Shown here piece by piece: positions 19,015 to 28,062 of a stretch of DNA of 64,000 nucleotides. How positions within the stretch are numbered: position 1 is the stretch's first letter; every line of letters begins with the position of its first letter. The position numbers and the translations under genes are program-made. Source of the stretch: Rubrivivax sp. GTDB taxonomy: Bacteria > Pseudomonadota > Gammaproteobacteria > Burkholderiales > Burkholderiaceae_C. The stretch is taken from positions 1-64,000 of the forward strand of contig JAUXRG010000081.1 of assembly GCA_030681795.1 (NCBI GenBank), in the 5' to 3' direction. Below the pieces are notes generated by a model. The model saw nothing but the letters and a program-made list of their open reading frames with translations, did no database searches and was not told where the DNA came from.

Positions 19015-20922
19015 CTAGCGTCTGTAGTCAAGTTCGATGCGCTGCTGCAGGCGGCGCGCGATGCGCATGGTCTCCTTCAGCACGCGCCGGTCGATGTCGT
19101 TGAGGACCGATATATCGATCAGGTTGGGATTGGCCGCCGGGGGTCCGTCGGCGCCAATCTGGACCTGCAGGCGCAACATCTGCAGGAACTCGAAGCCGCT
19201 GATCCAGGCCTCGCTTTCCTGGGCGGCGACGCGCATCAACGGTGCAGCGGCCGCCAGGCGCGCACGGGTGCCCAGAGCAGGCAAGCCATGGGCCAAGGCG
19301 TACAGGCGGGCAGCGTCGACAAACATCGCCGTGCCCTGCAGCTTGAGGTCGAGCATCGCCCGGCCTTCCACATCCCGCGTCTCCAGCGCACCGCGCCAGC
19401 TCAGCGGCGGGGAGGTTCGCAGCGCGTTGTCGGCGAGTTGCTTGAGGAAGCGTGGCACTCGTGGCGGCTCGCGCAGGAGTATCTCGCGCAGCGGTTGCGC
19501 CAGCGCCGTGTTGCCGCACAGGGGCCGCAGATCGAAGTAGATGCTGGCGTTGAGCAGGTCTTCCGGCGCGCCATGTTCGATCCAATGGCTGAAGCGCCGT
19601 TGCCACTCGTCCACCGTCAGGCAGCAGGCTGGATTGCTGGCCATCACCCGTCCCTTGCACAGCGGGAACCCGCAGGCGTCGAGCGCCGCGTTGACGTCCT
19701 CGCCCAAGGCCAGCCAGAGGGGCCGGTCGTTCTCGGGCTCGTCGCTCGTGAACACCAGGCCGTTGTCCTGGTCGGTGGCCACGGTTTGCTCCCCCCGACC
19801 CTCGGATCCGAACGACAGCCAGCAAGCGCGCGACAGGTCCAGGCCCCGCTGCTTGGCCAGCAACTCCACCAGGCGAGCAGTGAGCACGTCGTTGAGGTCG
19901 CTGATGAGTTCGGTGAGCTGCCGCGCCTGCACACCCTGGCCCAGCAGGTTGCTGGCAAAGTGTCTGATCTGCACCGCCAACTGCTGCAGCGTGGCTTGGT
20001 CCGGCGCGGTGCGCAGCTGTGTGCTCAGCTGCTTGAGAGACAGGCGCTGGTGCGCGAAAAGATCGCGCTCGGAGACGATGCTGACCAGGCGACCCTGCTC
20101 AGTTACCGGCACATGGCGCAGTCCGTGGCGCGACATCAACAGCGCGGCGTCTTGCAGCGTGTGCTCGACGGTCAATGTGTGGACGGGCGTACTCATCACG
20201 GCGGAAATCGGTGTGCTCAGCGGCAGCTGCGGCAGCGTCACGCGGCCGAGGATGTCGTGCCGGGTCAGGATACCCTGGGGCGTCTCGCTGTCGTCGACCA
20301 CCACCACCGAGCCGACGCGCCGCTCGTGCATCTGCGACAGCGCTTCGGCCAGCGGCATGGCTGCAGTGCAGGCAAGCGTTCGCTTCCGAGGCCGGCTGGC
20401 CAGGCGAGCTTCCAACGACTGATCGGCCAAGGTCTGCGACGACCAGGCTGCCTGCAGCGCACGCCGCGACAGCGCCAGGAAGTGCATCACGCGCTGGTTC
20501 AGGAAGTCGGCAAACGGTGGGCTGACCGTGGCCAGGCGCAGCGCCGTCTCAGCCGGCAGCATCAGACAGAAAGTGTCCTCGTTGGCCGTGTAGGTCGCCG
20601 TCACGGCGCGGCCGGCAAGCATGGCACTCACCGGAAACAGATCGCCTGCGCCATATTCAAACGCCCCCGAGAGCTCGGCCAACCCACGCCGCCCGGTGAC
20701 GCTGCCCTGGCGGATGCAGTAAAGGGACTTCACCGCCCCCATGGCCGGATCCAGCACCACCTCATCGGGTGCGAAGTAAGCCTGCGTCGAACCCGCCACG
20801 AACTCGTTCACATGGGCCGGCGTCATCTCTGAAAACGGCACCATGCGCATCAATTCCGCGCGCAGGTTGACCAATAGGCTGCTCGAGGGCGAGGTGCGCT
20901 GCGGCGGGGGAGCTTCATCCAT
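19015..20922 (-). CDS. cNMP-binding / CBS pair / GlnD-like nucleotidyltransferase (DUF294) protein
   Basis: A 635-residue cytoplasmic regulator with four parts in order: a cyclic-nucleotide-binding-like beta barrel (about 20-130), two CBS motifs (about 165-285, with GSVVVVDDSETPQGILTRHD and RHVPVTEQGRLVSIVSERDL), a GlnD-like nucleotidyltransferase domain around residue 370 with GSEGRGEQ followed by the metal-binding DQDNG, and a C-terminal substrate-binding domain. The active-site glycines and acids are intact, suggesting transfer of a nucleotide to an unknown target. The start MDEAPPPQ at 20922 fits domain limits; the frame stays open 31 codons upstream. It lies between the two symporter pairs and probably regulates one or both; this is inferred from position. 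Confidence 0.85.
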   Translation of the reverse strand: MDEAPPPQRTSPSSSLLVNLRAELMRMVPFSEMTPAHVNEFVAGSTQAYFAPDEVVLDPAMGAVKSLYCIRQGSVTGRRGLAELSGAFEYGAGDLFPVSAMLAGRAVTATYTANEDTFCLMLPAETALRLATVSPPFADFLNQRVMHFLALSRRALQAAWSSQTLADQSLEARLASRPRKRTLACTAAMPLAEALSQMHERRVGSVVVVDDSETPQGILTRHDILGRVTLPQLPLSTPISAVMSTPVHTLTVEHTLQDAALLMSRHGLRHVPVTEQGRLVSIVSERDLFAHQRLSLKQLSTQLRTAPDQATLQQLAVQIRHFASNLLGQGVQARQLTELISDLNDVLTARLVELLAKQRGLDLSRACWLSFGSEGRGEQTVATDQDNGLVFTSDEPENDRPLWLALGEDVNAALDACGFPLCKGRVMASNPACCLTVDEWQRRFSHWIEHGAPEDLLNASIYFDLRPLCGNTALAQPLREILLREPPRVPRFLKQLADNALRTSPPLSWRGALETRDVEGRAMLDLKLQGTAMFVDAARLYALAHGLPALGTRARLAAAAPLMRVAAQESEAWISGFEFLQMLRLQVQIGADGPPAANPNLIDISVLNDIDRRVLKETMRIARRLQQRIELDYRR

Positions 20923-21075
20923 CCGGGTCTCGTCAGTGAGTTGGACACATCGGCGCCGAGGTTTTGACGCGGCCACACGGCCGACCGCGGTGCGGCCCCA
21001 TGCGTTTCGAAGCACCGATTGAAAAGGGCCGCGCCCGGGTGGACGCGGCCCTTTGACCGTTGCGACCCCTGCCGA

Positions 21076-23202
21076 TCAGGCCTGGCCCAGCTTCAGGTCA
21101 GGGTAGCGCACATGCTCGACCAGTTCCTGTGTCTCCTTCTTCGGCGGAGGCGTGAGCAGGCTGACGATGACGATCACGGCCATGCCCACCGGCACGCCAA
21201 ACAGCCCGGCCGAGATCGGCAAGATACCCCACCAAATGTGGTCAGCCACGGGCGACGTGACACCGAACACGCCGCGCAACCACGGTTGTGTGGTGGCCAT
21301 GTAGTAGAAAGTGATGCCCAGGCCGGCGATCATGCCCAGCGATGCGCCCCAGCGGTTGGCACGCTTCCAGAAGATGCCGAGCACCAGCGCTGGGAAGAAG
21401 GTCGCCGCAGCGAACGAGAACGCCGCCGAAACCAGAAACAGGATGTCCGCCGGCTTCTGCGCCGCCACGCCCGCCGCCGCCAATGCCACGACCACCAGCA
21501 GGCCCTTGGAGATCGACACCCGTCGCGAGGTCGACGCATTCGGGTCGATCATCTTGTAGTACAGGTCGTGCGACAGCGCATTGGCGATCGTCAGCAGCAG
21601 GCCGTCGGCGGTCGACAGCGCAGCGGCCAGGCCCCCCGCCGCCACCATGCCGGAAATCACATACGGCAGGCCGCCGATGGCTGGCGTGGCCAGCACGATG
21701 ATGTCGCCGCCGATCCTGATTTCACCGAGCTGGAGGATGCCGTCCTTGTTGATGTCGACCACCGACAGCAGTGCCGGATCGACGCGACTCCAGGCCGAGA
21801 TCCACTCCGGCAGGCGATCGAAAGGCAGGCCGACGACGACGCTGAACATTTCGTACTTGACCAGCACGGCCAGTGCAGGCGCCGTGAAGTAGAGCAGGAA
21901 GATGAAGAACAGCGACCAGGTCACCGAGTCCCGCGCATCCTTCACCGACGGGGTGGTGTAGTAGCGCATCAGGATGTGTGGCAACGCGGCCGTGCCCACC
22001 ATCAGGCAGAAGATCAGCGCCAGGAAGTTGCGACGATCGGTGTCGAAGGCCAGCTTGGCCTTGTCGTCGCCCTTGGGGTCGCCCTTGAACTGCTGTGCGT
22101 GCGGCGGCATGCCGCCCAGCGGCACCGCACGCGCAGCGTTCGCGGTCTTGGCGGCGGTATAGGCCTTGCTGGCTTCATCCGAGGTCTTCGGCAGGTCGGC
22201 CAGGGCCTTGCTGGCGGTCTGGATCTCGGCTGCCGGGCGGTTGGCCGCGGTCAGGTCGGCCAGCTTCTTCTCTGCTGCCGCCTTGTCGGCAGCCATTGCC
22301 GCCGGCACGTCCTTCAGTTTGGCGTCAGCGTCGGCCGCGCGCTGCTTGAAGATGCCGATCACCTCCAGCTCCTTGGGGTCCACCTTGAGCTTGTTCTCGA
22401 GCTCGGTGACCTTGGCCAGCTGGTAGCCGTAGATCGCTTGCGGAATCGGGATGCCGGTCTGCTTGACGGACAGCCAGACCACGGGCGTCAGGTAGGCAAC
22501 GATGAGGATGATGTACTGCGCCACTTGCGTCCAGGTCACCGCGCGCATGCCACCGAGGAACGAGCACACGAGGATGCCACCCAGGCCGACAAAGATGCCA
22601 ATCTCGAACGCCAGGCCAGACAGCCGGGTGGTGATCAGGCCGACGCCGTAGATCTGCGCCACGACGTAGGTGAACGAGCACAGGATCGCGCCGATGATGC
22701 CGATGAAACGCGGCAGGTTGCCCTCATAGCGCGCGCCCAGGAAGTCGGGGATGGTGAATTGCCCGAACTTGCGCATATAGGGTGCGAGCAGCAAGGCCAC
22801 CAGGCAATAGCCGCCCGTCCAGCCCATGATGAACGCCAGGCCGCCATATCCCGTCAGGTAGAGCGTGCCGGCCATGCCGATGAACGACGCTGCGCTCATC
22901 CAGTCGGCGCCCGTGGCCATGCCGTTGTAGACGGCGGGGACGCGCCGGCCGGCGACGTAGTACTCGGCCGCGTCGCTGGTGCGGCTCATGACGCCGATGC
23001 CGGCATACAGGCCCACCGTGGCGAGCAGGAAGATGAAACCGATGTAGTTCGGCGGCAAACCCATCTGCTCCAGCACGGCCAGCACGAGGACGAAGGCCAG
23101 GAAGCCACCCGCGTACCAGCCGTACACCTTGTTGAGCTGCGACGTGAAGATCTTCGTGGACGCCTTGTCGGTCTTGGCGCCATGGTCGAACATACCCGCC
23201 AT
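21076..23202 (-). CDS. Sodium:solute symporter with helical insertion (copy 2)
   Basis: A 708-residue paralogue of the symporter at 15883-18003, sharing order and motifs ([79 protein letters not shown]). It also carries an insertion of about 110 residues (about 280-390), here rich in Ala, Lys and Asp, at the same place. An EF-hand-like loop [12 protein letters not shown] lies at 483-494. The ATG at 23202 has an excellent GAGGAGG site, so it is preferred over an upstream in-frame ATG. The DUF4212 stop is 1 bp upstream. Likely short-chain carboxylate uptake; substrate unproven. Confidence 0.88.
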   Translation of the reverse strand: MAGMFDHGAKTDKASTKIFTSQLNKVYGWYAGGFLAFVLVLAVLEQMGLPPNYIGFIFLLATVGLYAGIGVMSRTSDAAEYYVAGRRVPAVYNGMATGADWMSAASFIGMAGTLYLTGYGGLAFIMGWTGGYCLVALLLAPYMRKFGQFTIPDFLGARYEGNLPRFIGIIGAILCSFTYVVAQIYGVGLITTRLSGLAFEIGIFVGLGGILVCSFLGGMRAVTWTQVAQYIILIVAYLTPVVWLSVKQTGIPIPQAIYGYQLAKVTELENKLKVDPKELEVIGIFKQRAADADAKLKDVPAAMAADKAAAEKKLADLTAANRPAAEIQTASKALADLPKTSDEASKAYTAAKTANAARAVPLGGMPPHAQQFKGDPKGDDKAKLAFDTDRRNFLALIFCLMVGTAALPHILMRYYTTPSVKDARDSVTWSLFFIFLLYFTAPALAVLVKYEMFSVVVGLPFDRLPEWISAWSRVDPALLSVVDINKDGILQLGEIRIGGDIIVLATPAIGGLPYVISGMVAAGGLAAALSTADGLLLTIANALSHDLYYKMIDPNASTSRRVSISKGLLVVVALAAAGVAAQKPADILFLVSAAFSFAAATFFPALVLGIFWKRANRWGASLGMIAGLGITFYYMATTQPWLRGVFGVTSPVADHIWWGILPISAGLFGVPVGMAVIVIVSLLTPPPKKETQELVEHVRYPDLKLGQA

Positions 23203-23203
23203 G

Positions 23204-23461
23204 TCAGTCCTCCTCGTGCACGTTGTGCTCGATGTCAAGCTTGTTCATGAAGTGCGCGTAGTACCAGATGATCACGCAGTAGATGATCAACGCGCCCTGC
23301 CCACCCATCCAAAAACTGAACGGCCAGCCAAAGAACGTGAAGTTCAGGTCGCGGGCGTAGTAGCCGACGACGTAGGTCACGACGAACCAGATCACGAGCA
23401 GAACCGAGGTGATCCTCAGATTCGTCCGCCAGTACTGGTGGTGTCTCTCTGTCAATGCCAT
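23204..23461 (-). CDS. DUF4212 symporter small subunit (copy 2)
   Basis: An 85-residue protein with two membrane segments (about residues 17-36 and 51-71) and an acidic C terminus. It shares the YARDLNFTFFGWPFSFWMGG region with the DUF4212 family and with copy 1. It ends 1 bp before its symporter and should be its small subunit. An 82-bp gap separates it from the TPR gene upstream. Confidence 0.87.
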   Translation of the reverse strand: MALTERHHQYWRTNLRITSVLLVIWFVVTYVVGYYARDLNFTFFGWPFSFWMGGQGALIIYCVIIWYYAHFMNKLDIEHNVHEED

Positions 23462-23543
23462 CGCGATGCCTCCAACGACGTTGTCCCCCCGGGGGTGGCC
23501 CGGCCCTTTTTCATCCGCCGAATGCGGAAGTCAACACGCTCGG

Positions 23544-24107
23544 TCAGTTCGCCAAGCCGGTCTCGCGCTCGAGCTGCGCGGCGACTTTGGGCTCGAAGCC
23601 CTTGAGGTGGCGGATGATTCGCCGGGCCTCGTCGGGCTCGTGTCGATCGGTGTGGACCCGCGCCAACTGGTACCAGCCGTACGGGCTCATGGGCTGCAAT
23701 TCGGTGTTGCGCTTGAGGGCGGCCACGGCCTCGTCGTAGCGTTTCAGGCGGATGAGCACCAGCCCCATGCCATACCAGGCGCGGTCGAGATCGGGGCCGA
23801 GCGCGGTGGCGCGCTGGAAAGCCACCAGCGCTTCTTCCCACAGGCCCGCCGCTTCGAGCATGAACCCGTGGTTGAACCAGGTGCCGGCGTGGTCGGTGCG
23901 CAGGCTCACCAGGCGCCGTGAATCGGCCAGCGCCGCGTCGAGCCTGCCGATCCGGGCCCGCAGGTGCGCCCGGCTAGACAAGGCATAGGCGTCATCGGGC
24001 CACTGCCCAAGCATGCGGTCGAAAGCCGCCAGGGCCGCCTCATTGCGGCCCAGCACCAGCCAGCCAATGGCGCGCCATTTCAGCCGAAGGTATTCCAGCC
24101 GCTTCAT
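23544..24107 (-). CDS. Tetratricopeptide repeat protein
   Basis: A 187-residue soluble protein made of about four TPR units (for example residues 20-53, 54-87, 88-121 and 122-155; GWLVLGRNEAALAAFDRML, GLWEEALVAFQRATALGPD, KRYDEAVAALKRNTELQP). No signal peptide is evident. The start MKRLEYL at 24107 overlaps the upstream stop (ATGA), showing coupling to the small membrane protein gene. TPR proteins scaffold protein contacts; no specific role can be assigned. Confidence 0.8.
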   Translation of the reverse strand: MKRLEYLRLKWRAIGWLVLGRNEAALAAFDRMLGQWPDDAYALSSRAHLRARIGRLDAALADSRRLVSLRTDHAGTWFNHGFMLEAAGLWEEALVAFQRATALGPDLDRAWYGMGLVLIRLKRYDEAVAALKRNTELQPMSPYGWYQLARVHTDRHEPDEARRIIRHLKGFEPKVAAQLERETGLAN

Positions 24108-24409
24108 CTGCAACCCTGCTGTCCGACCAGGTTGCTGGCGACGCACAGGTCCGCCCGCTCGAAGGTCACCACCGCGTACAACACGGCCAGCAGCAGGAAG
24201 GTCACCACCGGCACCTGGGCGTCCGAGACCTGTCGCGGCGTGATCTTGCGCACGGTCACCGTGAACGGCTTGCTCAGCACCTGCAGCAGCTTGTAGAAGA
24301 CGTTGCTGTCACGCTTGGCGCCTGCCAGCACGTAGAGCGCCCCCTGCCCGGCGAGCGCGAGCAAAGCAATGTAGAGCACGAGCTGGAGAACATTCAGGAC
24401 AGTCAACAT
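24104..24409 (-). CDS. Small two-helix membrane protein of unknown function
   Basis: A 101-residue protein with hydrophobic segments at about residues 6-30 and 67-84, a basic central loop (AKRDSNVFYKLLQVLSKPFTVTVRKITP) and two cysteines near the C terminus (DLCVASNLVGQQGC). I do not recognise the family; a distant YggT-like relation is conceivable but unsupported. It is coupled to the TPR gene by a 4-bp ATGA overlap and may anchor the TPR protein at the membrane. Confidence 0.65.
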   Translation of the reverse strand: MLTVLNVLQLVLYIALLALAGQGALYVLAGAKRDSNVFYKLLQVLSKPFTVTVRKITPRQVSDAQVPVVTFLLLAVLYAVVTFERADLCVASNLVGQQGCR

Positions 24410-24519
24410 GCCGCGACTGTTTTGCCACGTGCTTACGGCTCTCTGACGCCAAGCTGCTTAACGCGCGCAAGCACCGATAGGTCTTACCCTATCCGGGTGA
24501 ACGTCAGGTCACACGCGCA

Positions 24520-24539
24520 AGGGGCCCGCAAAGGCCCCT
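24520..24539 (-). terminator. Hairpin after ppsA
   Basis: A 7-bp stem, AGGGGCC/GGCCCCT, with a 6-nt loop lies 24 bp after the ppsA stop. A second shorter inverted repeat (ACGCCC/GGGCGT, 24544-24563) touches the stop codon. There is no T tract, so termination strength is uncertain. Confidence 0.45.
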
Positions 24540-24562
24540 CTCGACGCCCATCCGATGGGGCG

Positions 24563-26968
24563 TTAGCGCGCCGCCAGCCGCTGCCAGGTCTCGATCACCG
24601 AGTCCGGGTTCAGCGAGATCGACATGATGCCTTCCTGCGCCAGCCAGTCGGCGAAGTCGGCGTGGTCGCTGGGCCCCTGACCGCAGATGCCCACGTACTT
24701 GCCGGTGGCCCGGCAGGCCGTGATGGCCCGCGAGATCAGCGCCTTGACGGCCGGGTCGCGTTCGTCGAAGTCCTGTGCGAGCTGTTCCATGCCCGAATCG
24801 CGGTCCAGCCCCAGCGTGAGCTGCGTCAGGTCGTTGGAGCCTATGGACATGCCGTCGAAGTGCTCGAGGAACTGTTCGGCCAGGATGGCGTTGCTGGGCA
24901 CCTCGCACATCATGATCAGGCGCAGCCCGTCCACGCCGCGTTGCAGGCCGCGCTCGCCCAGCATGCGCACCACGGTCGCAGCCTGCTTGACGGTGCGCAC
25001 GAAGGGCACCATGACCTCGATGTTGGTCAGGCCCATCTCGGTGCGCGCGCGCTTGAGGGCCTCGCACTCCATCGCGAAGGCATCCTGGAAATCGCCGCTG
25101 ATGTAGCGGCTGGCGCCGCGGAAGCCGAGCATCGGGTTCTCTTCGTCGGGCTCGTAGCGCGTGCCCCCGATGAGCTTGCGGTACTCGTTGCTCTTGAAGT
25201 CGGACAGCCGCACGATCACCGGCTTGGGCCAGAACGCGGCGGCAATGGTCGAGACGCCCTCGGTGACCTTGTCGACGTAGAACGCACGCGGCGACGCGTG
25301 CCCTCGCGCCACCGACTCCACCGCCTTCTTCAGGTCGGGGTCGATGTTGGGATAGTCCAGGATCGCCTTCGGGTGCACGCCGATGTTGTTGTTGATGATG
25401 AATTCCAGCCGCGCCAGGCCCACGCCCGAGTTGGGCATCTGGGCAAAGTCGAAGGCCAGCTGCGGGTTGCCCACGTTCATCATGATCTTGATCGGGCAGT
25501 ACGGCATCTCGCCGCGCACCACATCGCTGATCTCGGTCTCGAGCAGACCGTCGTAGACGTAGCCGGTATCGCCCTCGGCGCACGACACCGTCACGAGCGC
25601 ACCCTCCTGCACCTGCTCGGTGGCATTGCCGCAGCCCACCACGGCCGGAATGCCGAGCTCGCGGGCGATGATCGCGGCGTGGCAGGTGCGCCCGCCCCGG
25701 TTGGTGACGATGGCGCTGGCGCGCTTCATCACCGGCTCCCAGTTCGGGTCGGTCATGTCGGTGACGAGGACGTCGCCCGGCTGCACGCGATCCATCTCGG
25801 CCGGACTGCGCACCAGGCGCACCGGGCCCGTGCCCACCTTCTGGCCGATGGCGCGGCCCTCGGCCAGCACCAGGCTCTTGGTTCGGTCACCCTTGAGCTT
25901 GTAGCGTTGCTCCACCTTGCCCACGGCCTGGCTCTTCACGGTCTCGGGGCGGGCCTGCAGGATGTAGATCAGGCCGTCGACGCCGTCCTTGCCCCACTCG
26001 ATATCCATCGGGCGCCCGTAGTGCTTCTCGATGATCAGCGCGTACCGTGCTAGCTCGATCACATCGGCGTCGGTCAGCGAATAGCGATTGCGTTGCTCGG
26101 GCGGCGTGGCGATCACTTTCACCAACCTGCCCGTGGCCGCCTTCTCCGCCTCGGTGGCGAACTCCATGCGCTCCAACTTGGAGCCCAGCACGCGCCGGAT
26201 CACCGGGAACTTGCCTGCATTCAGCGTGGGCTTGTGGACGTAGAACTCGTCGGGGTTCACCGCACCCTGGACCACCGTCTCGCCCAGGCCGTAGCTGGAG
26301 GTGATGAAGACCACATCGGCAAAGCCCGATTCGGTGTCGATGGTGAACACCACGCCCGCCGAACCGAGATCCGAACGCACCATGCGCTGCACGCCGGCCG
26401 ACAGCGCCACGTCGGCGTGGGCGAAGCCCTTGTGCACGCGGTAGCTGATGGCGCGGTCGTTGTAGAGCGACGCGAAGACTTCCTTCATCCGGTGGAGCAC
26501 ATCCTCGATGCCGGTGACGTTGAGGAAGGTCTCCTGCTGGCCGGCGAACGAGGCATCCGGCAGGTCCTCGGCGGTGGCCGAAGAACGCACGGCGAAGCTG
26601 GCCTCGGGATGGCCCGCCGACAGGCGGGCGAACTGCTCGCGGATGGCCGCTTCGAGCGCCGCAGGCAATGGCGTTTCGATGACCCATTGCCGGATCTGCG
26701 CACCCGCCTCGGCCAGCGCGCGGACGTCATCGACGTCGAGCGCCGCGAGCTTGGCCTGGATGCGATCCTGCAAGCCTTCGTGGCGCAGAAACTCGCGGTA
26801 GGCATTCGCCGTGGTGGCGAATCCGCCCGGTACCCGCACGCCACTGGCGGCCAGCTGGCTGATCATCTCGCCGAGGGAGGCGTTCTTTCCGCCCACCGTC
26901 TCGACGTCGGTCATTCTCAGTTGTTCGAACGGTGCGACCAGGGCGGTCGCCAAAGTGGCCAGGGACAT
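24563..26968 (-). CDS. ppsA: Phosphoenolpyruvate synthase
   Basis: An 801-residue enzyme that converts pyruvate and ATP to phosphoenolpyruvate, AMP and phosphate for gluconeogenesis from acetate, lactate or pyruvate. The N-terminal ATP-grasp domain has [16 protein letters not shown], the swivelling phosphohistidine domain contains the catalytic His430 ([15 protein letters not shown]), and the C-terminal TIM barrel binds pyruvate ([37 protein letters not shown]). It is divergent from ppsR, whose product reversibly phosphorylates a threonine next to the catalytic histidine (T428 in this numbering). Confidence 0.98.
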   Translation of the reverse strand: MSLATLATALVAPFEQLRMTDVETVGGKNASLGEMISQLAASGVRVPGGFATTANAYREFLRHEGLQDRIQAKLAALDVDDVRALAEAGAQIRQWVIETPLPAALEAAIREQFARLSAGHPEASFAVRSSATAEDLPDASFAGQQETFLNVTGIEDVLHRMKEVFASLYNDRAISYRVHKGFAHADVALSAGVQRMVRSDLGSAGVVFTIDTESGFADVVFITSSYGLGETVVQGAVNPDEFYVHKPTLNAGKFPVIRRVLGSKLERMEFATEAEKAATGRLVKVIATPPEQRNRYSLTDADVIELARYALIIEKHYGRPMDIEWGKDGVDGLIYILQARPETVKSQAVGKVEQRYKLKGDRTKSLVLAEGRAIGQKVGTGPVRLVRSPAEMDRVQPGDVLVTDMTDPNWEPVMKRASAIVTNRGGRTCHAAIIARELGIPAVVGCGNATEQVQEGALVTVSCAEGDTGYVYDGLLETEISDVVRGEMPYCPIKIMMNVGNPQLAFDFAQMPNSGVGLARLEFIINNNIGVHPKAILDYPNIDPDLKKAVESVARGHASPRAFYVDKVTEGVSTIAAAFWPKPVIVRLSDFKSNEYRKLIGGTRYEPDEENPMLGFRGASRYISGDFQDAFAMECEALKRARTEMGLTNIEVMVPFVRTVKQAATVVRMLGERGLQRGVDGLRLIMMCEVPSNAILAEQFLEHFDGMSIGSNDLTQLTLGLDRDSGMEQLAQDFDERDPAVKALISRAITACRATGKYVGICGQGPSDHADFADWLAQEGIMSISLNPDSVIETWQRLAAR

Positions 26969-27237
26969 GGGGAAGCTCCGTGATGTGAAGAAATCCGTGC
27001 TTCCGCATGAGCCGGGTGCAGGCGCAGGGCGCGAACCCGCGCAGCGCTGGACGCCGCGATGCGACTCAAGACCCCCGCACAGGCAATCGGCCCCTCCGCA
27101 ATGGCAGTCGCGGGTTCGGAGGGCAATCCGAATGAGGGCATGGAGGGGGCGATAGGCGGAATGTTGCGAGGGATTCTACGGAGTTCTTCCTTATGATGAG
27201 ACGCTGCTTACTTAGACGCCCATACGGGCACGCCGAC
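26969..27237. promoter_or_regulatory. Divergent control region ppsA / ppsR
   Basis: This 269-bp region should hold both promoters. A TATGAT hexamer at 27192-27197 and TAGAAT on the minus strand near 27175 resemble -10 elements but neither has a convincing -35. I see no clear operator repeat, riboswitch or small gene. Confidence 0.35.
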
Positions 27238-28062
27238 ATGCCCGAGAAAACCGTTTTCTTCGTCTCTGACGGCACCGGCATCACGGCCGAGACCTTCGGC
27301 AACTCGATCCTGGCCCAGTTTCCGACGCGCCACCGGCATGTGCGGCGCCCGTTCATCGACAGCCCGGAGAAGGCGCGCGACGTGGTCGGTGAAATCAACG
27401 ACACCGCCCGCCGCGAGGGCCATCGCCCGGTGGTCTTCATCACCCTGGTCGACGACGAGATACGGGCCATCGTCGCGGGCGAGCAGTGCAACGGGCTGGT
27501 GCTGGACATGATCCGCACCTTCGTCGAGCCGCTGGAGGTGGAGTTCGGGATCAAGAGCAACCACCGCGTCGGTCGCTTTTCCGATGCCAGCCAGAGCCAG
27601 GAGTACCACGACCGCATCGAGGCCATCAACTTCTCGCTCGCCCATGACGACGGGCAGTCCTCGCGCAATCTGGACCTGGCCGACGTCATCCTGCTGGGTG
27701 TCAGCCGCAGCGGCAAGACGCCGACCTCGCTGTACCTGGCCATGCAGCACGGCGTGAAGGCGGCGAACTACCCGCTCATCCCGGAAGACTTCGACCGCGG
27801 CCGGCTGCCCCCGGCACTCACCCCGCACAAGCGCAAGTGCTTCGGGCTGACGATCGAGCCCAACCGCCTGGCGCAGATCCGCCACGAGCGCCGCCCGGGC
27901 AGCAAGTACGCGGCCCTGGAGAACTGCCGCGAGGAGGTCCACGCCGCCGAATCGATGATGCGCCGCGAGGGCATCTCCTGGCTGTCGTCGACGCACAAGT
28001 CGATCGAAGAAATAGCCACCACCATCCTGCGCGACCTGCGGCCGGACCGGCTGGTCTATTGA
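27238..28062 (+). CDS. ppsR: PEP synthase regulatory kinase/pyrophosphorylase PpsR
   Basis: A 274-residue DUF299 enzyme that inactivates PpsA by ADP-dependent threonine phosphorylation and reactivates it by phosphate-dependent dephosphorylation. The P-loop GVSRSGKT spans residues 154-161, and the N terminus has the family FFVSDGTGITAETFG motif. The start at 27238 gives the family N terminus. An in-frame ATG at 27193 has a better-spaced GGAG and would add 15 residues. It is divergent from its target gene ppsA, and its 3' end overlaps the convergent methyltransferase gene by 7 bp. Confidence 0.93.
   Translation: MPEKTVFFVSDGTGITAETFGNSILAQFPTRHRHVRRPFIDSPEKARDVVGEINDTARREGHRPVVFITLVDDEIRAIVAGEQCNGLVLDMIRTFVEPLEVEFGIKSNHRVGRFSDASQSQEYHDRIEAINFSLAHDDGQSSRNLDLADVILLGVSRSGKTPTSLYLAMQHGVKAANYPLIPEDFDRGRLPPALTPHKRKCFGLTIEPNRLAQIRHERRPGSKYAALENCREEVHAAESMMRREGISWLSSTHKSIEEIATTILRDLRPDRLVY

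Noticed and set aside
21019..23250. 743-codon plus-strand frame opposite symporter copy 2
   Set aside because: His/Arg/Gln/Asp-rich shadow of a conserved membrane protein gene; no domain or hydrophobic pattern.
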